Origin: a virus
Strand: one strand, 5' to 3'
IMG/VR virus record: IMGVR_UViG_3300021197_000723
Span: 1 to 32,805 of that record
Length of the DNA: 32,805 nucleotides
In this document: positions 16,148-25,166 of the stretch, in pieces
How the letters are laid out: every line of letters starts with the position of its first letter
How positions within the stretch are numbered: the first letter of the stretch is position 1
Position numbers and translations under genes: made by a program
The notes under the pieces: model-generated
Databases searched by the model: none
What the model was told of the DNA's origin: nothing
Seen by the model: only the letters and a program-made list of their open reading frames with translations

Positions 16148-16779
16148 TGGCAACAATGCAAGAGCAAATGCAAAATTATAGAAATCAACAAAACATTAAT
16201 GCTCAAAATCAACAAATGAGAAACATAATGAATATTGGTGGTAGTAAAAACCCTCAAGGTTTTGTTGGGCCAAGACAGATGTCATTACTTGATGACAGAC
16301 CTATGTATCAAAAAGCTATTAATTTTATGAGAAATCCAGCTGCATTAAGGACTATGGGTGTTGTGCCTGGACTAGGATTACTGGCAACAGGCGGAATGTT
16401 AGCTTCAGCAGCTTACGATTCTTTTACTGAAGATGATAGAACTATGGCAGAACTTGTCAATACAGCAGAAGTTAATTATGGTTGGGCAAAAAGAGCATTG
16501 AACCCAAACACACCAACAACTGAAAACAACGAGACAATTAGATCATCTCATGACAAGCACAGCGAAACAGGAGAATGGATAGTATATCCAACTATAAGAA
16601 GTATAGGTGGAAGGTTAGTAACCTTAACTCCTGATGAGGCAAAAGCACAAGCAGAAAAACTTGGAGATTTTATTAGTTTTGACAGCGAAGTAAAAGCTTT
16701 AGAATTTTCTAAAGGATTATCAGAAGAAGTAGGAAGAAGAAGAAGCAAAGTTAACAATGCAGGTTTGTTAAATGTCTAA
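16147..16779 (+). CDS. Virion protein with a conserved C-terminal phage domain
   Basis: A 210-residue protein. Residues 1-30 are a Q/N/M-rich coil. Residues 70-90 are hydrophobic (GVVPGLGLLATGGMLASAAY), perhaps membrane-active. The C-terminal part, about 128-195, contains EWIVYPTIR...GRLVTLTPDEAKAQAEKLGD followed by a FDSEVKALEFSKGLSEEV helix. I recognise this as a small domain of the ReVLIPT...EAIxxYxxTGxHLGxFDTPEEA type carried at the ends of many phage ejection or peptidoglycan-related proteins. I infer an internal or ejection protein. It overlaps the next gene by 8 bases. Confidence 0.7.
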   Translation: MATMQEQMQNYRNQQNINAQNQQMRNIMNIGGSKNPQGFVGPRQMSLLDDRPMYQKAINFMRNPAALRTMGVVPGLGLLATGGMLASAAYDSFTEDDRTMAELVNTAEVNYGWAKRALNPNTPTTENNETIRSSHDKHSETGEWIVYPTIRSIGGRLVTLTPDEAKAQAEKLGDFISFDSEVKALEFSKGLSEEVGRRRSKVNNAGLLNV

Positions 16780-17032
16780 AGCACCTATATACACACCAGC
16801 ACCAGTACCTAACAACCCTGAAGATTTACCACAATACATATTCCAGGAGTTGATAAAACTACAAGGAGCTTTAAAAGAAAATCCAATAGCTTACATTGCA
16901 GTTAAAAATGCAGCTCCAAGCAGAATTAAACAAGGAGATATAGTATATGCAGACGGATCTAATTTTAATCCAGGAAGTGGCGAAGGAGTTTACTTTAGAA
17001 ATGCAGCAGGAAGTTGGGTAAAACTAGGGTGA
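16772..17032 (+). CDS. Small virion protein (VYADGSNFNPGSGEG motif)
   Basis: An 86-residue protein with a helical LPQYIFQELIKLQGAL segment and a C-terminal beta motif, GDIVYADGSNFNPGSGEGVY, then GSWVKL. This is a recurring small protein of marine podovirus tail modules as I recall it. It may attach to a fibre or tail. It overlaps its neighbours on both sides (8 bases upstream; TGATG with the next gene). No enzymatic residues are seen. Confidence 0.7.
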   Translation: MSKAPIYTPAPVPNNPEDLPQYIFQELIKLQGALKENPIAYIAVKNAAPSRIKQGDIVYADGSNFNPGSGEGVYFRNAAGSWVKLG

Positions 17033-17454
17033 TGTATTTATCAGGCATACCAGCAGAGGAAGTAGAAATGATTTGGGAAGAATGTTTGCCTTTTATAGAA
17101 TTAGGCAACAACAAAAGCCAAGAAGAATATTCTTTAGAAGACATTAAAAGATGTTGTCTAACAGAAGAAATGCAAATATGGGTTGTTTTTAATGACGAAA
17201 GAGAAATACACGCAGTCGTTACAACTCAAATACAAATTTATCCAAATAAAAAGACTTGTAGAATAGTTACTTTAGGCGGCAAAGATTTTGACGATTGGGT
17301 AGATTTAATTGACACTATTGAGGAATGGGCAAAAGACATGAATTGCAGTTCAGTAGAAATGTTTTGCAGAAAAGGATTTATTAAAAAGTTAGGAAGCAGA
17401 GGATATGGAGAAATATATACTGTGCTAGGAAAAGAATTAACAACAGTTCACTAG
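17032..17454 (+). CDS. GNAT-fold-like virion-module protein
   Basis: The start is the ATG in the TGATG junction, giving 140 residues; a TTG further upstream (17014) is less likely. A strand AVVTTQIQIY, then RIVTLGGKDFDDWVDLIDTI, then CSSVEMFCRKGFIKKLGSRG resembles the degenerate acetyltransferase-like fold found in many podovirus tail modules and in T7 internal proteins. It lacks a clear acetyl-CoA loop of the QxxGxG/A type, so it is likely a structural or inactive form. The function is open. Confidence 0.7.
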   Translation: MYLSGIPAEEVEMIWEECLPFIELGNNKSQEEYSLEDIKRCCLTEEMQIWVVFNDEREIHAVVTTQIQIYPNKKTCRIVTLGGKDFDDWVDLIDTIEEWAKDMNCSSVEMFCRKGFIKKLGSRGYGEIYTVLGKELTTVH

Positions 17455-17467
17455 AGAGGACAACATT

Positions 17468-18370
17468 ATGGGCGGAAGTGGCGGTGGAACAAACACCATA
17501 CAATCAGCAACACCCTGGGAAGGACAACAAAAGTATATTACAGATGTATATGAAAGAGCGTCAAATCAAGTTGACACTCCTTTACAATATTTTCCTAATA
17601 AAACTTTTGCTGACCCAGTAGATTTACAATTACAAGCAGAAGCCTTAGCACAACAAACAGCTTTAGGTGGACAATCAGCCGTAACAGGTTCAATGATTCC
17701 TGCACTTCAAGAACAACTTGCAGGTTCATCAGGTTTAGCAAACAACCCTTATTTAGCAGCAGCAAACGAAGCAGCACTTAGACCTCTCTACCAAGGTGCT
17801 ACAGGTTTGTTAACACAAGCAAGACGAGGAGCTAATACTGCTGGACAGTTAGGCGGAACAAGACAAGCTATTTTAGAACAAAATGTTATATCTGATTATT
17901 TACAAAAAGCATCAGATCAGTCAGCACAGTTTTATAACAATGCTTACGGACAGGCACTAGAAGCTCAGACTAGAACTTTAGCAACTACGCCTCAATCTTT
18001 AGCAGCCCTACAAATTCCAGCACAACAACTTGCAAGTGTGGGCGGAGCTGAACAAGCAAGAATACAACAAGCAATTAATGATCGTAGAGCAAGGTTTGAA
18101 TTTGGACAACAAGCACCAGGTTCTGCATTAGCTCAATACTCAAACTTAGTAGCAGGTAGTATCTTGCCAGGAAGTTCGAGTTCTAAAACTGAAATGCCAG
18201 GACAAAGTGCACTAGCCCCTGGACTTATAAACTCAAGTGCTGCGTTGGCAGGTGGTTTGTATGGGAGTTCTGCAGCATTTGGAGCTACGGCATTAGGAAC
18301 TCAATTAGGAACTGCGGCAGGTCCAGTAGGAGCAGCAGCAGGTTATTTAATTGGAAGTTTGTTTGAATAA
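17468..18370 (+). CDS. Probable internal/ejection virion protein
   Basis: A 300-residue Gln/Ala/Gly-rich protein. It begins with the glycine-rich GGSGGGTNT, then PWEGQQKYITDVYERASNQ, and has long Q/A helices (about 55-200) with ARRGANTAGQLGGTRQAILE. It ends in a hydrophobic Gly/Ala stretch (about 255-300) that could insert into a membrane. This layout is common in podovirus proteins ejected with DNA. AGAGAGGA precedes the ATG. I name it from position and composition, with no catalytic motif seen. Confidence 0.7.
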   Translation: MGGSGGGTNTIQSATPWEGQQKYITDVYERASNQVDTPLQYFPNKTFADPVDLQLQAEALAQQTALGGQSAVTGSMIPALQEQLAGSSGLANNPYLAAANEAALRPLYQGATGLLTQARRGANTAGQLGGTRQAILEQNVISDYLQKASDQSAQFYNNAYGQALEAQTRTLATTPQSLAALQIPAQQLASVGGAEQARIQQAINDRRARFEFGQQAPGSALAQYSNLVAGSILPGSSSSKTEMPGQSALAPGLINSSAALAGGLYGSSAAFGATALGTQLGTAAGPVGAAAGYLIGSLFE

Positions 18371-18381
18371 CAGGAGATAAA

Positions 18382-19686
18382 ATGGCAACAACACTAGAAG
18401 AACAAGCAAGAAGACTTAAATTAGAACAAGACGCTAATAGAAGTCTTTATCAACAATATATACAAGATCCTTACAACAGTATGTTTAATCCAGTAGATCC
18501 TAATGCTCCTAAAGTTGGGCAAGTTATCGGTTCACCTGCTGTTGGAGATATTCCTGCGGTTGATTTACCTTCTTACATGAATCCAGGATTATTAACAAAT
18601 CAATTAATGAGTGGAGCATCTGTTGTTGATGGAAATATTGTGCCAGGAGCAGGAAGAAAGCCTGGAATGTTTGACCCAACCCCAAATATTCCAAGTCAAG
18701 GAGAGTTTGGATCTACTTATACGCCTGGTTCTAGGTTAGAAGGAAATATTACTTACAACGCTCAAGGAAGACCAACCTATAGTTTACCTGCAACACAACA
18801 AAAAATTAGGTTTAACCCAAATTATAATATGGGAAGTGATTTAGTTAGGGAAAACAGAGTCGGTTTTGCTGATTTGAAAGAATATGATGTAGGCGGAGGC
18901 GGAACTCTAGATAGAAATTTAGCAGGACTTGGCGGTCAAGATACAAAATATGGAGAATTAATTGCTTCAGATTTAAACGCACAAGGACAAGAAAAGCTTA
19001 AAAAAGGACGAGAAGCAGTAAAAGAATACAACAAAAACAACAGCCCAGGAGTTAATCCTTTTAGCGATCAAACTGCTAAATATCAAGAAGGGTTAAATAA
19101 AATTGGAGATAAATACGCATTTGGGCTCAATGATTTAACAGATACTGGATTAGATAAATTTAATGTAGGAAAAGATGCAGACACAGGCGCTTTTAGAAAT
19201 ATTGGAAGTGGAGGAATATACAATCCAGGTGGAACTCCAGGGCCAAATCTCGAAGGTCGTGCTTTTGAAGGAGGCGACACTTTACAGCAAACAGTTACTA
19301 ACGCAGGTATGACTTTGTCAGGAGATGGACAAGTTGGAACACCAACAGCTGATAGTTTGCGATACACAGGAGAAAATGTAATGCAATCTAATCCAATGAT
19401 GCGAGATACTAGAAATGCTCTTGGTGGCGGAATAGTTTTAGACCCTGAAGTTTCTAAAATGTTTTTACCAGGCGGACAGTATGGACAAGCAACAGGAGAA
19501 GCAGCAACAGGTGGCATTTTAAATGAAATGGGAGGCATAACAGGAGCTGTAGGTCTTTTAGGAGATATTATGTTAATGCAAAGTTTACTAGATAATAAAC
19601 AAACAGCAGCACCAGCAGCTGGAATCCCTAGAGGACAAGCAGGTGCAAATGTTCAATATGTTGATCCATATAAGAGGAGGTTCTAA
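18382..19686 (+). CDS. Probable virion/ejection protein, Gly/Pro-rich
   Basis: A 434-residue protein with a charged N-terminal helix (EEQARRLKLEQDANRSLYQQ), a long low-complexity middle full of P, G and N, and a C-terminal hydrophobic section (about 370-410, GGILNEMGGITGAVGLLGDI). No known domain stands out. It sits between two other presumed ejection proteins and ends in a TAATG junction. GGAGATAAA precedes the start. It may form part of the internal core or tail tip; this is inference from context only. Confidence 0.7.
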   Translation: MATTLEEQARRLKLEQDANRSLYQQYIQDPYNSMFNPVDPNAPKVGQVIGSPAVGDIPAVDLPSYMNPGLLTNQLMSGASVVDGNIVPGAGRKPGMFDPTPNIPSQGEFGSTYTPGSRLEGNITYNAQGRPTYSLPATQQKIRFNPNYNMGSDLVRENRVGFADLKEYDVGGGGTLDRNLAGLGGQDTKYGELIASDLNAQGQEKLKKGREAVKEYNKNNSPGVNPFSDQTAKYQEGLNKIGDKYAFGLNDLTDTGLDKFNVGKDADTGAFRNIGSGGIYNPGGTPGPNLEGRAFEGGDTLQQTVTNAGMTLSGDGQVGTPTADSLRYTGENVMQSNPMMRDTRNALGGGIVLDPEVSKMFLPGGQYGQATGEAATGGILNEMGGITGAVGLLGDIMLMQSLLDNKQTAAPAAGIPRGQAGANVQYVDPYKRRF

Positions 19687-20510
19687 TGGCTTATCAAAAA
19701 GATTTTAACATGCAATTAATAGGAGCTATGTTAGCAGGAGCGAGAGGAGATAGTTTAGGAGATGCTTTAGCACAAGGCGGCAAAATGCCTGATAAACTTA
19801 GACTAAGAGAGGCTAGTGTTGGACAAGCTCAAGCTAATTTAGAACAAACGCAATTAGAAAATATAAAACTAACACAAGAAATAACAGGAGCTGGTCAAGA
19901 TATTACTGTTCCTGAAAGGACTTATTCTATACAAGAACAAAACCAAGACCTTCTTATTGCAGAAGCTTTTGGAATTTATGATGCTGCTGAAACAGGTATA
20001 GCTGATATTGGTTCTGCTATAGGTTTAGCCCCAGCAGGTGGTTATGAATCACAAATTGCTAACGCTGCAAAAAAACAAATAAACTTTGATATAAAAGCAA
20101 CAGCAGCAGATGCCTGGAGAGGTAAACCTAACAACTTTCTTCTACAGCAAATTATAGAACTTATACCATCTAGTTATTTTAATGGAGATGCTAAAGCAGG
20201 AGCTAGATACGGAGTTATTAGAAACAACTTTGCATCAAGAATAAGCGAATTAGATGGACAAATATCTAATGCTAAAGCTGGAAGTGCTGCACAAGCAAAC
20301 CTTGTCAAAACAAGAGCCAATGTAAAACACATGATAGATAGATTAGATGTTGTTCAACAAGGTTTTAAAGGAGTTACGCCACAAGATGGATCATTAAGCG
20401 TTGATTCTTTTTATGGAGTTAAAGGCATTACTCCTGGAATAGAATTAGAAGCAGATGAAGCAGGTTTAGATGCTATGGAATTAGCTTATAATCAATTTTT
20501 AGAGGAATAA
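19686..20510 (+). CDS. Probable virion/ejection protein, helical
   Basis: A 274-residue protein. The N-terminal section includes MLAGARGDSLGDALAQGGK and a helix AQANLEQTQLENIKLTQEI, typical of coiled virion proteins. The C-terminal part is acidic. It begins in the TAATG junction of the preceding gene and ends two bases before the 1031-residue gene. No catalytic signature is visible. The set 17468-23607 looks like the group of proteins released ahead of DNA in podovirus infection. Confidence 0.7.
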   Translation: MAYQKDFNMQLIGAMLAGARGDSLGDALAQGGKMPDKLRLREASVGQAQANLEQTQLENIKLTQEITGAGQDITVPERTYSIQEQNQDLLIAEAFGIYDAAETGIADIGSAIGLAPAGGYESQIANAAKKQINFDIKATAADAWRGKPNNFLLQQIIELIPSSYFNGDAKAGARYGVIRNNFASRISELDGQISNAKAGSAAQANLVKTRANVKHMIDRLDVVQQGFKGVTPQDGSLSVDSFYGVKGITPGIELEADEAGLDAMELAYNQFLEE

Positions 20511-20511
20511 A

Positions 20512-23500
20512 ATGGTAACACAAACAACGCCTGATACGCCCTTAGAATTAGCTAGAAAACAAAGGGAAGAAGAAACTAAACAATTAATGGGTTTTGGAGC
20601 AGATACTGCTTCTAAAATGGATCTTACAGAAATGCAAGAAATTCAAAATATGTTTAACACACACAAGCGTATGGGTTCTGATTTATTACAATCAGGAAGA
20701 ATTACAACAGAACAGTATTACGAAAACACTAGAAAAATGGGAATTAAGTTAGGTGTTATAGGCCCTGATGAATATCCAAACGATTTACCTTCTTGGCTAA
20801 AACCTACGCTAGAAATAGGTGGTGCAGTTATTGGAGGAATTATTCCTTATGTTGGTGGCCCAGCAGGAGTAGGTACTAAGTTAGTTGCTGAATCCGTTGG
20901 TTCAGGTTTAGGTAGTGCATCAGGTACAGCTTTATATGGATTAATAGCTGATCTTGCAGCTCCTGATGGTATGCCAACGCAATCATGGTCAGAGATAGGA
21001 AAAGAAGCTGCTACAGAAGGAGCGATTGTAACAGGTTTAACAGCAGGTATTTTAAAAAGCATACCAGCCATAGGCTCTCTTGCTAAAGAAGCAGGAAAAA
21101 TATCTCCTAAAACAACCGAAGCTTTAAATAGAATGGGTAAAGGAGCTAGAAATAAAATTATTAACAGCCCAACAGGACAAAGGTTAAAAGCTTTTGGTGG
21201 AGGTTATTTAATAAAACAAGAAAAAGTTGCTAATGAATTATTACAAGAATTAAGAAACAACGGCATTGAACCTTCATACAGCATGTTAATACAAAATGAT
21301 ACAGTCAGATCACTAATACAAGCTTTAGCCAGGACTCCTATTTTAGGAACACCTGAGAGAGAAAGTTATGAGTTAATTAAAAAAGACATTTTTAAAAGAA
21401 TAACCGAAGGTGTTACGCCTGGATCAAACACAACTTTAGAGCAATCTTTAGGTGCTTTTAGTAGTAACTTTGTTTTAGAGTCAGGTAAATACAGATTAAA
21501 AAAAGGTGTAAAAGAAAGAAGTTTAAGAGATATAAGTATGTTGTCAGGATTTCTAAGAGAACAGGGTTCAAGAAATGAGGGAATAGAAGCAACTTATAAC
21601 TTAATGAAATCTGCTGTTAATAACGATAAAGATTTTGCAAAAAGGTTAGCAGGGAATGATTTTGCAGCTACAAGAAATTGGTGGCTAAACATTAATAACA
21701 CAGAAAGTATTGCTCTTTCAAGAGGTAGAAGCATTACAGATATATTAGATCAAAAAGCATCTAATACAGGATTGTATTTTAATCTTCTTTTTTCTCCACA
21801 AAGACTAGCAGAGAAAGAAGTTGGAGAAAATGTTTTTAGAAATGTAGCAGATGCAGAAGCAATTTTAAAAAATGCTAATGATGATTTTATAGATATAGAT
21901 GGCATGTTGCTTCCTCTATACAAAAAAGACTCAGGCATAGAAGGATTTATTCCTGCACAAGAAGGAAAAACTATTTTTGCTAGTAATAATGATATTAATA
22001 GTCAACTTATACTTAAATTAAATGATGGGGAAATACCGCTTGGTGGAACTTTACCTACAAGATTTGGAACTCGTTCTTATAACGAAATTAAACAAAATTC
22101 AGCTTTATTAGAGGAATTTAATACATTTCTTAAAAACCGAAAAATTAAACAAACCACAAGCAAACCCACAAAAGCTAAGTTTGTAAAAAAAGATGGTACA
22201 GAAATGAATATTAATAAGACAAAAGCGGAAAAATACACTAGAGAAAATTTAATAAAAAGAACTAGTCCAGAGGGAGAACTCCAAAAAGATGGTGCTTTTT
22301 TTGATGCTGCAAGTATTTTAGCAACCAAAAAAGTTAGCGGAGCAGGACAAAAGTTTCTAAGCTTATCAAGAGGCGAACAACTTTTACAAGCTCAAAAATC
22401 ATTAAATGATGATTTAGCTACTATAAGATATTATGAAAAGAGTTTAGCATCTGATCCTGATTTACAGGTTATTGGAGCTGCTTACAACAGCGGCAGAGCA
22501 AATATGAAAGATGACCTTCGTTTATCTTCTAACAACGAACAATTAGAGTTATTAGAATTAGCAGATAAAAAATTTGTTGATAATTTAAACTTGTTAGACA
22601 GATCAAAATCTTTTTTACAAGCACACAGACAAATATCAACTAGTGCTGATGCAGAAAGATTTTTAAGATTTGACGATTTGTTTGGCGGAAAAGTTCCAAG
22701 ATTAGATGTAAATGGAGAGCGTATTGCTTCAGATTTAAAAGCAAAATTAATACCTGGAAAAGATGGCAAACCTGCTTATTATGAAGTACAAAAAAATTCA
22801 CAAGGAACTCCTATAAAAATGACCATTCAAGAACGAATTGGAGGTATTCCAGGACTTACTAAAGGACAAATGACAGAAAGAATGGGAGGCAGCCCAACAG
22901 ATGTGCCTGATGCCAAACTTATTGATGATTTATTTAGAAAAGGAACGCCTACACAAGTAAAAGAATTTAGAGAACTTGTAGGCAAAGAAGCTTTTAGAAA
23001 AATGGCACAAGATGAAATTGATTCAGCATTAAACAATACTCTTATAAAGTATATTAATGGAAGCACAGATGATGGAATAGGAGAATTTTGGAAAGCATTT
23101 GGAATAGGTAAGTTTAAAGGAGCAGCAGAAACTAAAGCTAGAATGTCTGCAATTATTGACCAGGCTGGGTTATCTTTTAAATATTCAGAATTAGAGTCTT
23201 TTGGACACATGCTTAGATATTTAAACGGAGCACCACAGCTAAACCAGTTTATACAAAGATCAATGATACTAAGATTTTCACAAGGTGTTGGACCAAGCGC
23301 TGTAGGTGGTTTGTTTCTTGGTGGCGGTGGTTTAGCAGCTGGAGGCGTGTTGGGTTCTTTGGCTGGGTTAGGCGGAATGTATTTTCTAAACAAAATGATG
23401 GCCTCAAGAGTATATGGACCTGAAGTTAGAGGAGCTTTAAAAAATTACGCATCAGCAGTTGCGGCAGGTAATAAAGAAAAAGCTGAAGAAGCTGCAAATC

Positions 23501-23607
23501 TTGTTCTCAGAAGAATGGAATCTTTTAGTGTTCCTTTTCAAAAACAAATGGCTGTTGCAGCATCACAAACAGGAATAAACTTAGGGGTTACAAATAACCT
23601 CGAATGA
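20512..23607 (+). CDS. Large internal/ejection protein
   Basis: The largest protein here, 1031 residues. Two hydrophobic Gly/Ala-rich regions, about 101-150 and 925-963, could insert into or cross a membrane. Between them lies a long charged helical region with a lysine-rich stretch near 540-590. Size, composition and place at the end of the virion genes match large internal proteins of podoviruses that help build a DNA conduit into the cell. I see no lytic transglycosylase or peptidase motif. It overlaps the next gene by four bases (ATGA). Confidence 0.72.
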   Translation: MVTQTTPDTPLELARKQREEETKQLMGFGADTASKMDLTEMQEIQNMFNTHKRMGSDLLQSGRITTEQYYENTRKMGIKLGVIGPDEYPNDLPSWLKPTLEIGGAVIGGIIPYVGGPAGVGTKLVAESVGSGLGSASGTALYGLIADLAAPDGMPTQSWSEIGKEAATEGAIVTGLTAGILKSIPAIGSLAKEAGKISPKTTEALNRMGKGARNKIINSPTGQRLKAFGGGYLIKQEKVANELLQELRNNGIEPSYSMLIQNDTVRSLIQALARTPILGTPERESYELIKKDIFKRITEGVTPGSNTTLEQSLGAFSSNFVLESGKYRLKKGVKERSLRDISMLSGFLREQGSRNEGIEATYNLMKSAVNNDKDFAKRLAGNDFAATRNWWLNINNTESIALSRGRSITDILDQKASNTGLYFNLLFSPQRLAEKEVGENVFRNVADAEAILKNANDDFIDIDGMLLPLYKKDSGIEGFIPAQEGKTIFASNNDINSQLILKLNDGEIPLGGTLPTRFGTRSYNEIKQNSALLEEFNTFLKNRKIKQTTSKPTKAKFVKKDGTEMNINKTKAEKYTRENLIKRTSPEGELQKDGAFFDAASILATKKVSGAGQKFLSLSRGEQLLQAQKSLNDDLATIRYYEKSLASDPDLQVIGAAYNSGRANMKDDLRLSSNNEQLELLELADKKFVDNLNLLDRSKSFLQAHRQISTSADAERFLRFDDLFGGKVPRLDVNGERIASDLKAKLIPGKDGKPAYYEVQKNSQGTPIKMTIQERIGGIPGLTKGQMTERMGGSPTDVPDAKLIDDLFRKGTPTQVKEFRELVGKEAFRKMAQDEIDSALNNTLIKYINGSTDDGIGEFWKAFGIGKFKGAAETKARMSAIIDQAGLSFKYSELESFGHMLRYLNGAPQLNQFIQRSMILRFSQGVGPSAVGGLFLGGGGLAAGGVLGSLAGLGGMYFLNKMMASRVYGPEVRGALKNYASAVAAGNKEKAEEAANLVLRRMESFSVPFQKQMAVAASQTGINLGVTNNLE

Positions 23608-23786
23608 AAGTAACTAACGAACAATTAGCTGAAAAAATAGATGCCTTAACCAAAATTGTAGAACGCAACAGCAAAGACATTGTTGATCTTTATAAAATTA
23701 TAAATATAGGTAGAGGTGGCGTAAAAGTGCTGGTTTGGGTTGGAACAATAGTTATAGCAATATTAAGTTGGAGGTACACGCAATGA
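23604..23786 (+). CDS. Small holin-like protein, coiled coil plus TM
   Basis: A 60-residue protein. Residues 1-35 form an amphipathic helix (VTNEQLAEKIDALTKIVERN), and residues 40-56 a single membrane span (VKVLVWVGTIVIAILSW) with a short basic end. It starts in an ATGA overlap with the large ejection gene and overlaps the next gene by four bases. Small single-span proteins with a soluble coil are common near podovirus lysis genes and resemble class-III-like holins or spanin-type partners. The lysis role is inferred, because no endolysin is next to it. Confidence 0.65.
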   Translation: MKVTNEQLAEKIDALTKIVERNSKDIVDLYKIINIGRGGVKVLVWVGTIVIAILSWRYTQ

Positions 23787-24214
23787 TACCAATGGAATTA
23801 TTAAGTATGTTAGCTAGTACAGTTCTAGGCGGCATTATGTCTATCATGGCTCAAAAAGGACAAGCTGAGCAAGAAAAGCAAAAGATGTTGATGCAACGAG
23901 CAGGATTTGCAGCTAAACAAACTGACAAAGCTCGTAATGTTACAGATAGCCACACAAAACACACAAGAAGGGCTATCGCAATTATGTGCGTATTTAGTAT
24001 TATTGTAGTACCAATTGTTGCACCAATATTTACAGATGTTAATGTTGCTTATCAAATAGTTACTGAAGCTAGTAGTGGTTGGTGGATATTTGGCGAAACT
24101 TACGAGACCTCATACTTTCAAGAAGGCAACACAATTTTTATAACTAACCTACAATCACACACAATATTCTCAATCATTGGTCTATATTTTGGTGGATCAC
24201 TAACCAGGAAATAA
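23783..24214 (+). CDS. Membrane protein with two to three hydrophobic spans
   Basis: I start at the ATG of the ATGA overlap (23783), giving 143 residues; a longer TTG-initiated version is unlikely. Hydrophobic spans lie at about 1-23, 64-83 and 127-138, with a charged Q/K/R coil between the first two. The pattern resembles a small membrane protein that I have seen in marine phages near the lysis region, with conserved TRRAIAIMCVFSIIVVPIV and SIIGLYFG. Its job is unknown; a holin or inner-membrane modifier is possible. Confidence 0.65.
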   Translation: MIPMELLSMLASTVLGGIMSIMAQKGQAEQEKQKMLMQRAGFAAKQTDKARNVTDSHTKHTRRAIAIMCVFSIIVVPIVAPIFTDVNVAYQIVTEASSGWWIFGETYETSYFQEGNTIFITNLQSHTIFSIIGLYFGGSLTRK

Positions 24215-24215
24215 A

Positions 24216-24464
24216 ATGGTAGCTAAAAAATATCAAAGCAAAACAGGCGGATTAAACGCTGCTGGAAGAAAATATTTTAAAAACAAAACAGGAGCTAATC
24301 TTAAAAGACCTGTAACAGGTAAAGCACCTAAAGGCTCTAAAGCAGCAGCAAGAAGAAAGAGTTTTTGTGCAAGAATGGGTGGCGTTAAAGGCCCTATGGT
24401 TAAAAACGGAAAACCAACAAGAAAAGCCCTAGCACTTAGGAAATGGAAATGTCGCAAATCATAA
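24216..24464 (+). CDS. DUF6321-like basic protein
   Basis: An 82-residue basic protein with the strong signature SKTGGLNAAGRKYF...KTGANLKRPVT, then AARRKSFCARMGGVKGPM and RKALALRKWKC. I recognise this from marine phage proteins labelled DUF6321. Two cysteines (about 51 and 79) and many Lys/Arg suggest binding to nucleic acid or a structural role; no function is known to me. The preceding AGGA supports the start. The end overlaps the next gene by 16 bases if that gene begins at 24449. Confidence 0.8.
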   Translation: MVAKKYQSKTGGLNAAGRKYFKNKTGANLKRPVTGKAPKGSKAAARRKSFCARMGGVKGPMVKNGKPTRKALALRKWKCRKS

Positions 24465-25051
24465 CTAAGCAATGCTTATGGGTAATGCTAGTTTTGATAT
24501 TAGTCTATGGAATAACTGATGCTATAGGAGATGTTACTTCATCTGGGAGTACCACGAATACCCAGTCGAACAATGCTGGTTCTAATACAGCAATTACAGG
24601 TGGGTATGAATCAAGCACTACATATCAATCAGGTTCTAGTTCTAACAGCACAACGAATAACGAAACCAATAACTCAACTAATACTAAAACTGCTGTAAAC
24701 AGTTCATCAGCCCCTGGCATGAGTGTATATGGTCAAGACAGCTGTGTTATACCTTTAGCTGCTGGAGTAACTGTAATAGGTTTTTCAGGTTCTTTTGGAA
24801 GTTATTACACAGATCCAAATTGCGAGAGAAGAAAATCTGTAGCTGTATTAGCTAAACTTGGCATGAAAGTCGCAGCAATATCTTTGATGTGTCAAGATGA
24901 AAATGTATGGGAAGCTATGATGAACGCAGGTACACCTTGTCCTATTGATGGATTAATTGGTGAGAAAGCTAAAGCTAGATGGATAGAGAAACGCAAACAA
25001 GAATTAACAGGAGCTACTCAAACTAAACCGAGTATGACTTGGAATGATTAG
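24449..25051 (+). CDS. Secreted protein with four-Cys C-terminal domain
   Basis: I choose the ATG at 24449 because AGGA at 24438-24441 is well spaced for it; the ATG two codons earlier is too close. Residues 1-27 form a signal peptide or anchor with a hydrophobic core of the type WVMLVLILVYGI. A 65-residue S/T/N/G-rich linker follows. The compact C-terminal domain has Cys in DSC, DPNC, LMC and GTPC contexts, likely two disulfides, with LGMKVAAISLMCQDENVWEA. Similar proteins occur in marine phages near secreted or lysis genes. Function unknown; it should work in the periplasm or cell surface. Confidence 0.7.
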   Translation: MSQIITKQCLWVMLVLILVYGITDAIGDVTSSGSTTNTQSNNAGSNTAITGGYESSTTYQSGSSSNSTTNNETNNSTNTKTAVNSSSAPGMSVYGQDSCVIPLAAGVTVIGFSGSFGSYYTDPNCERRKSVAVLAKLGMKVAAISLMCQDENVWEAMMNAGTPCPIDGLIGEKAKARWIEKRKQELTGATQTKPSMTWND

Positions 25052-25166
25052 AGCAATATTACTATCTTTAATATTAACTGGTTGTGCTACACACTCAGTT
25101 ACTTTAGGACCAATGACAGTATATGGGAGCAATGAGCAAGAAATATACTTGCCTGAAAGACAATGA
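25044..25166 (+). CDS. 40-residue lipoprotein
   Basis: A very short frame, ATG to TGA, whose first 14 residues are MIRAILLSLILTGC, a hydrophobic signal with the lipobox LTGC. The lipid would attach to Cys14, leaving a 27-residue mature tail. It overlaps the end of the secreted four-Cys gene by 8 bases and the next gene by four (ATGA), so it is translationally coupled to both. The size and lipobox fit outer-membrane lysis proteins of the Rz1 type, but a small assembly lipoprotein for the neighbouring secreted protein is equally possible. Confidence 0.75.
   Translation: MIRAILLSLILTGCATHSVTLGPMTVYGSNEQEIYLPERQ

Noticed and set aside
22827-23393. 188-codon open frame on the minus strand
   Set aside because: It lies antisense inside the 1031-residue gene with no ribosome-binding site and biased composition; it is a shadow.
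23735-23782. TTG-initiated extension of the 143-residue membrane protein
   Set aside because: It would overlap the preceding gene by 52 bases, and the extension is just the other frame of its membrane segment; the ATGA overlap start is better.
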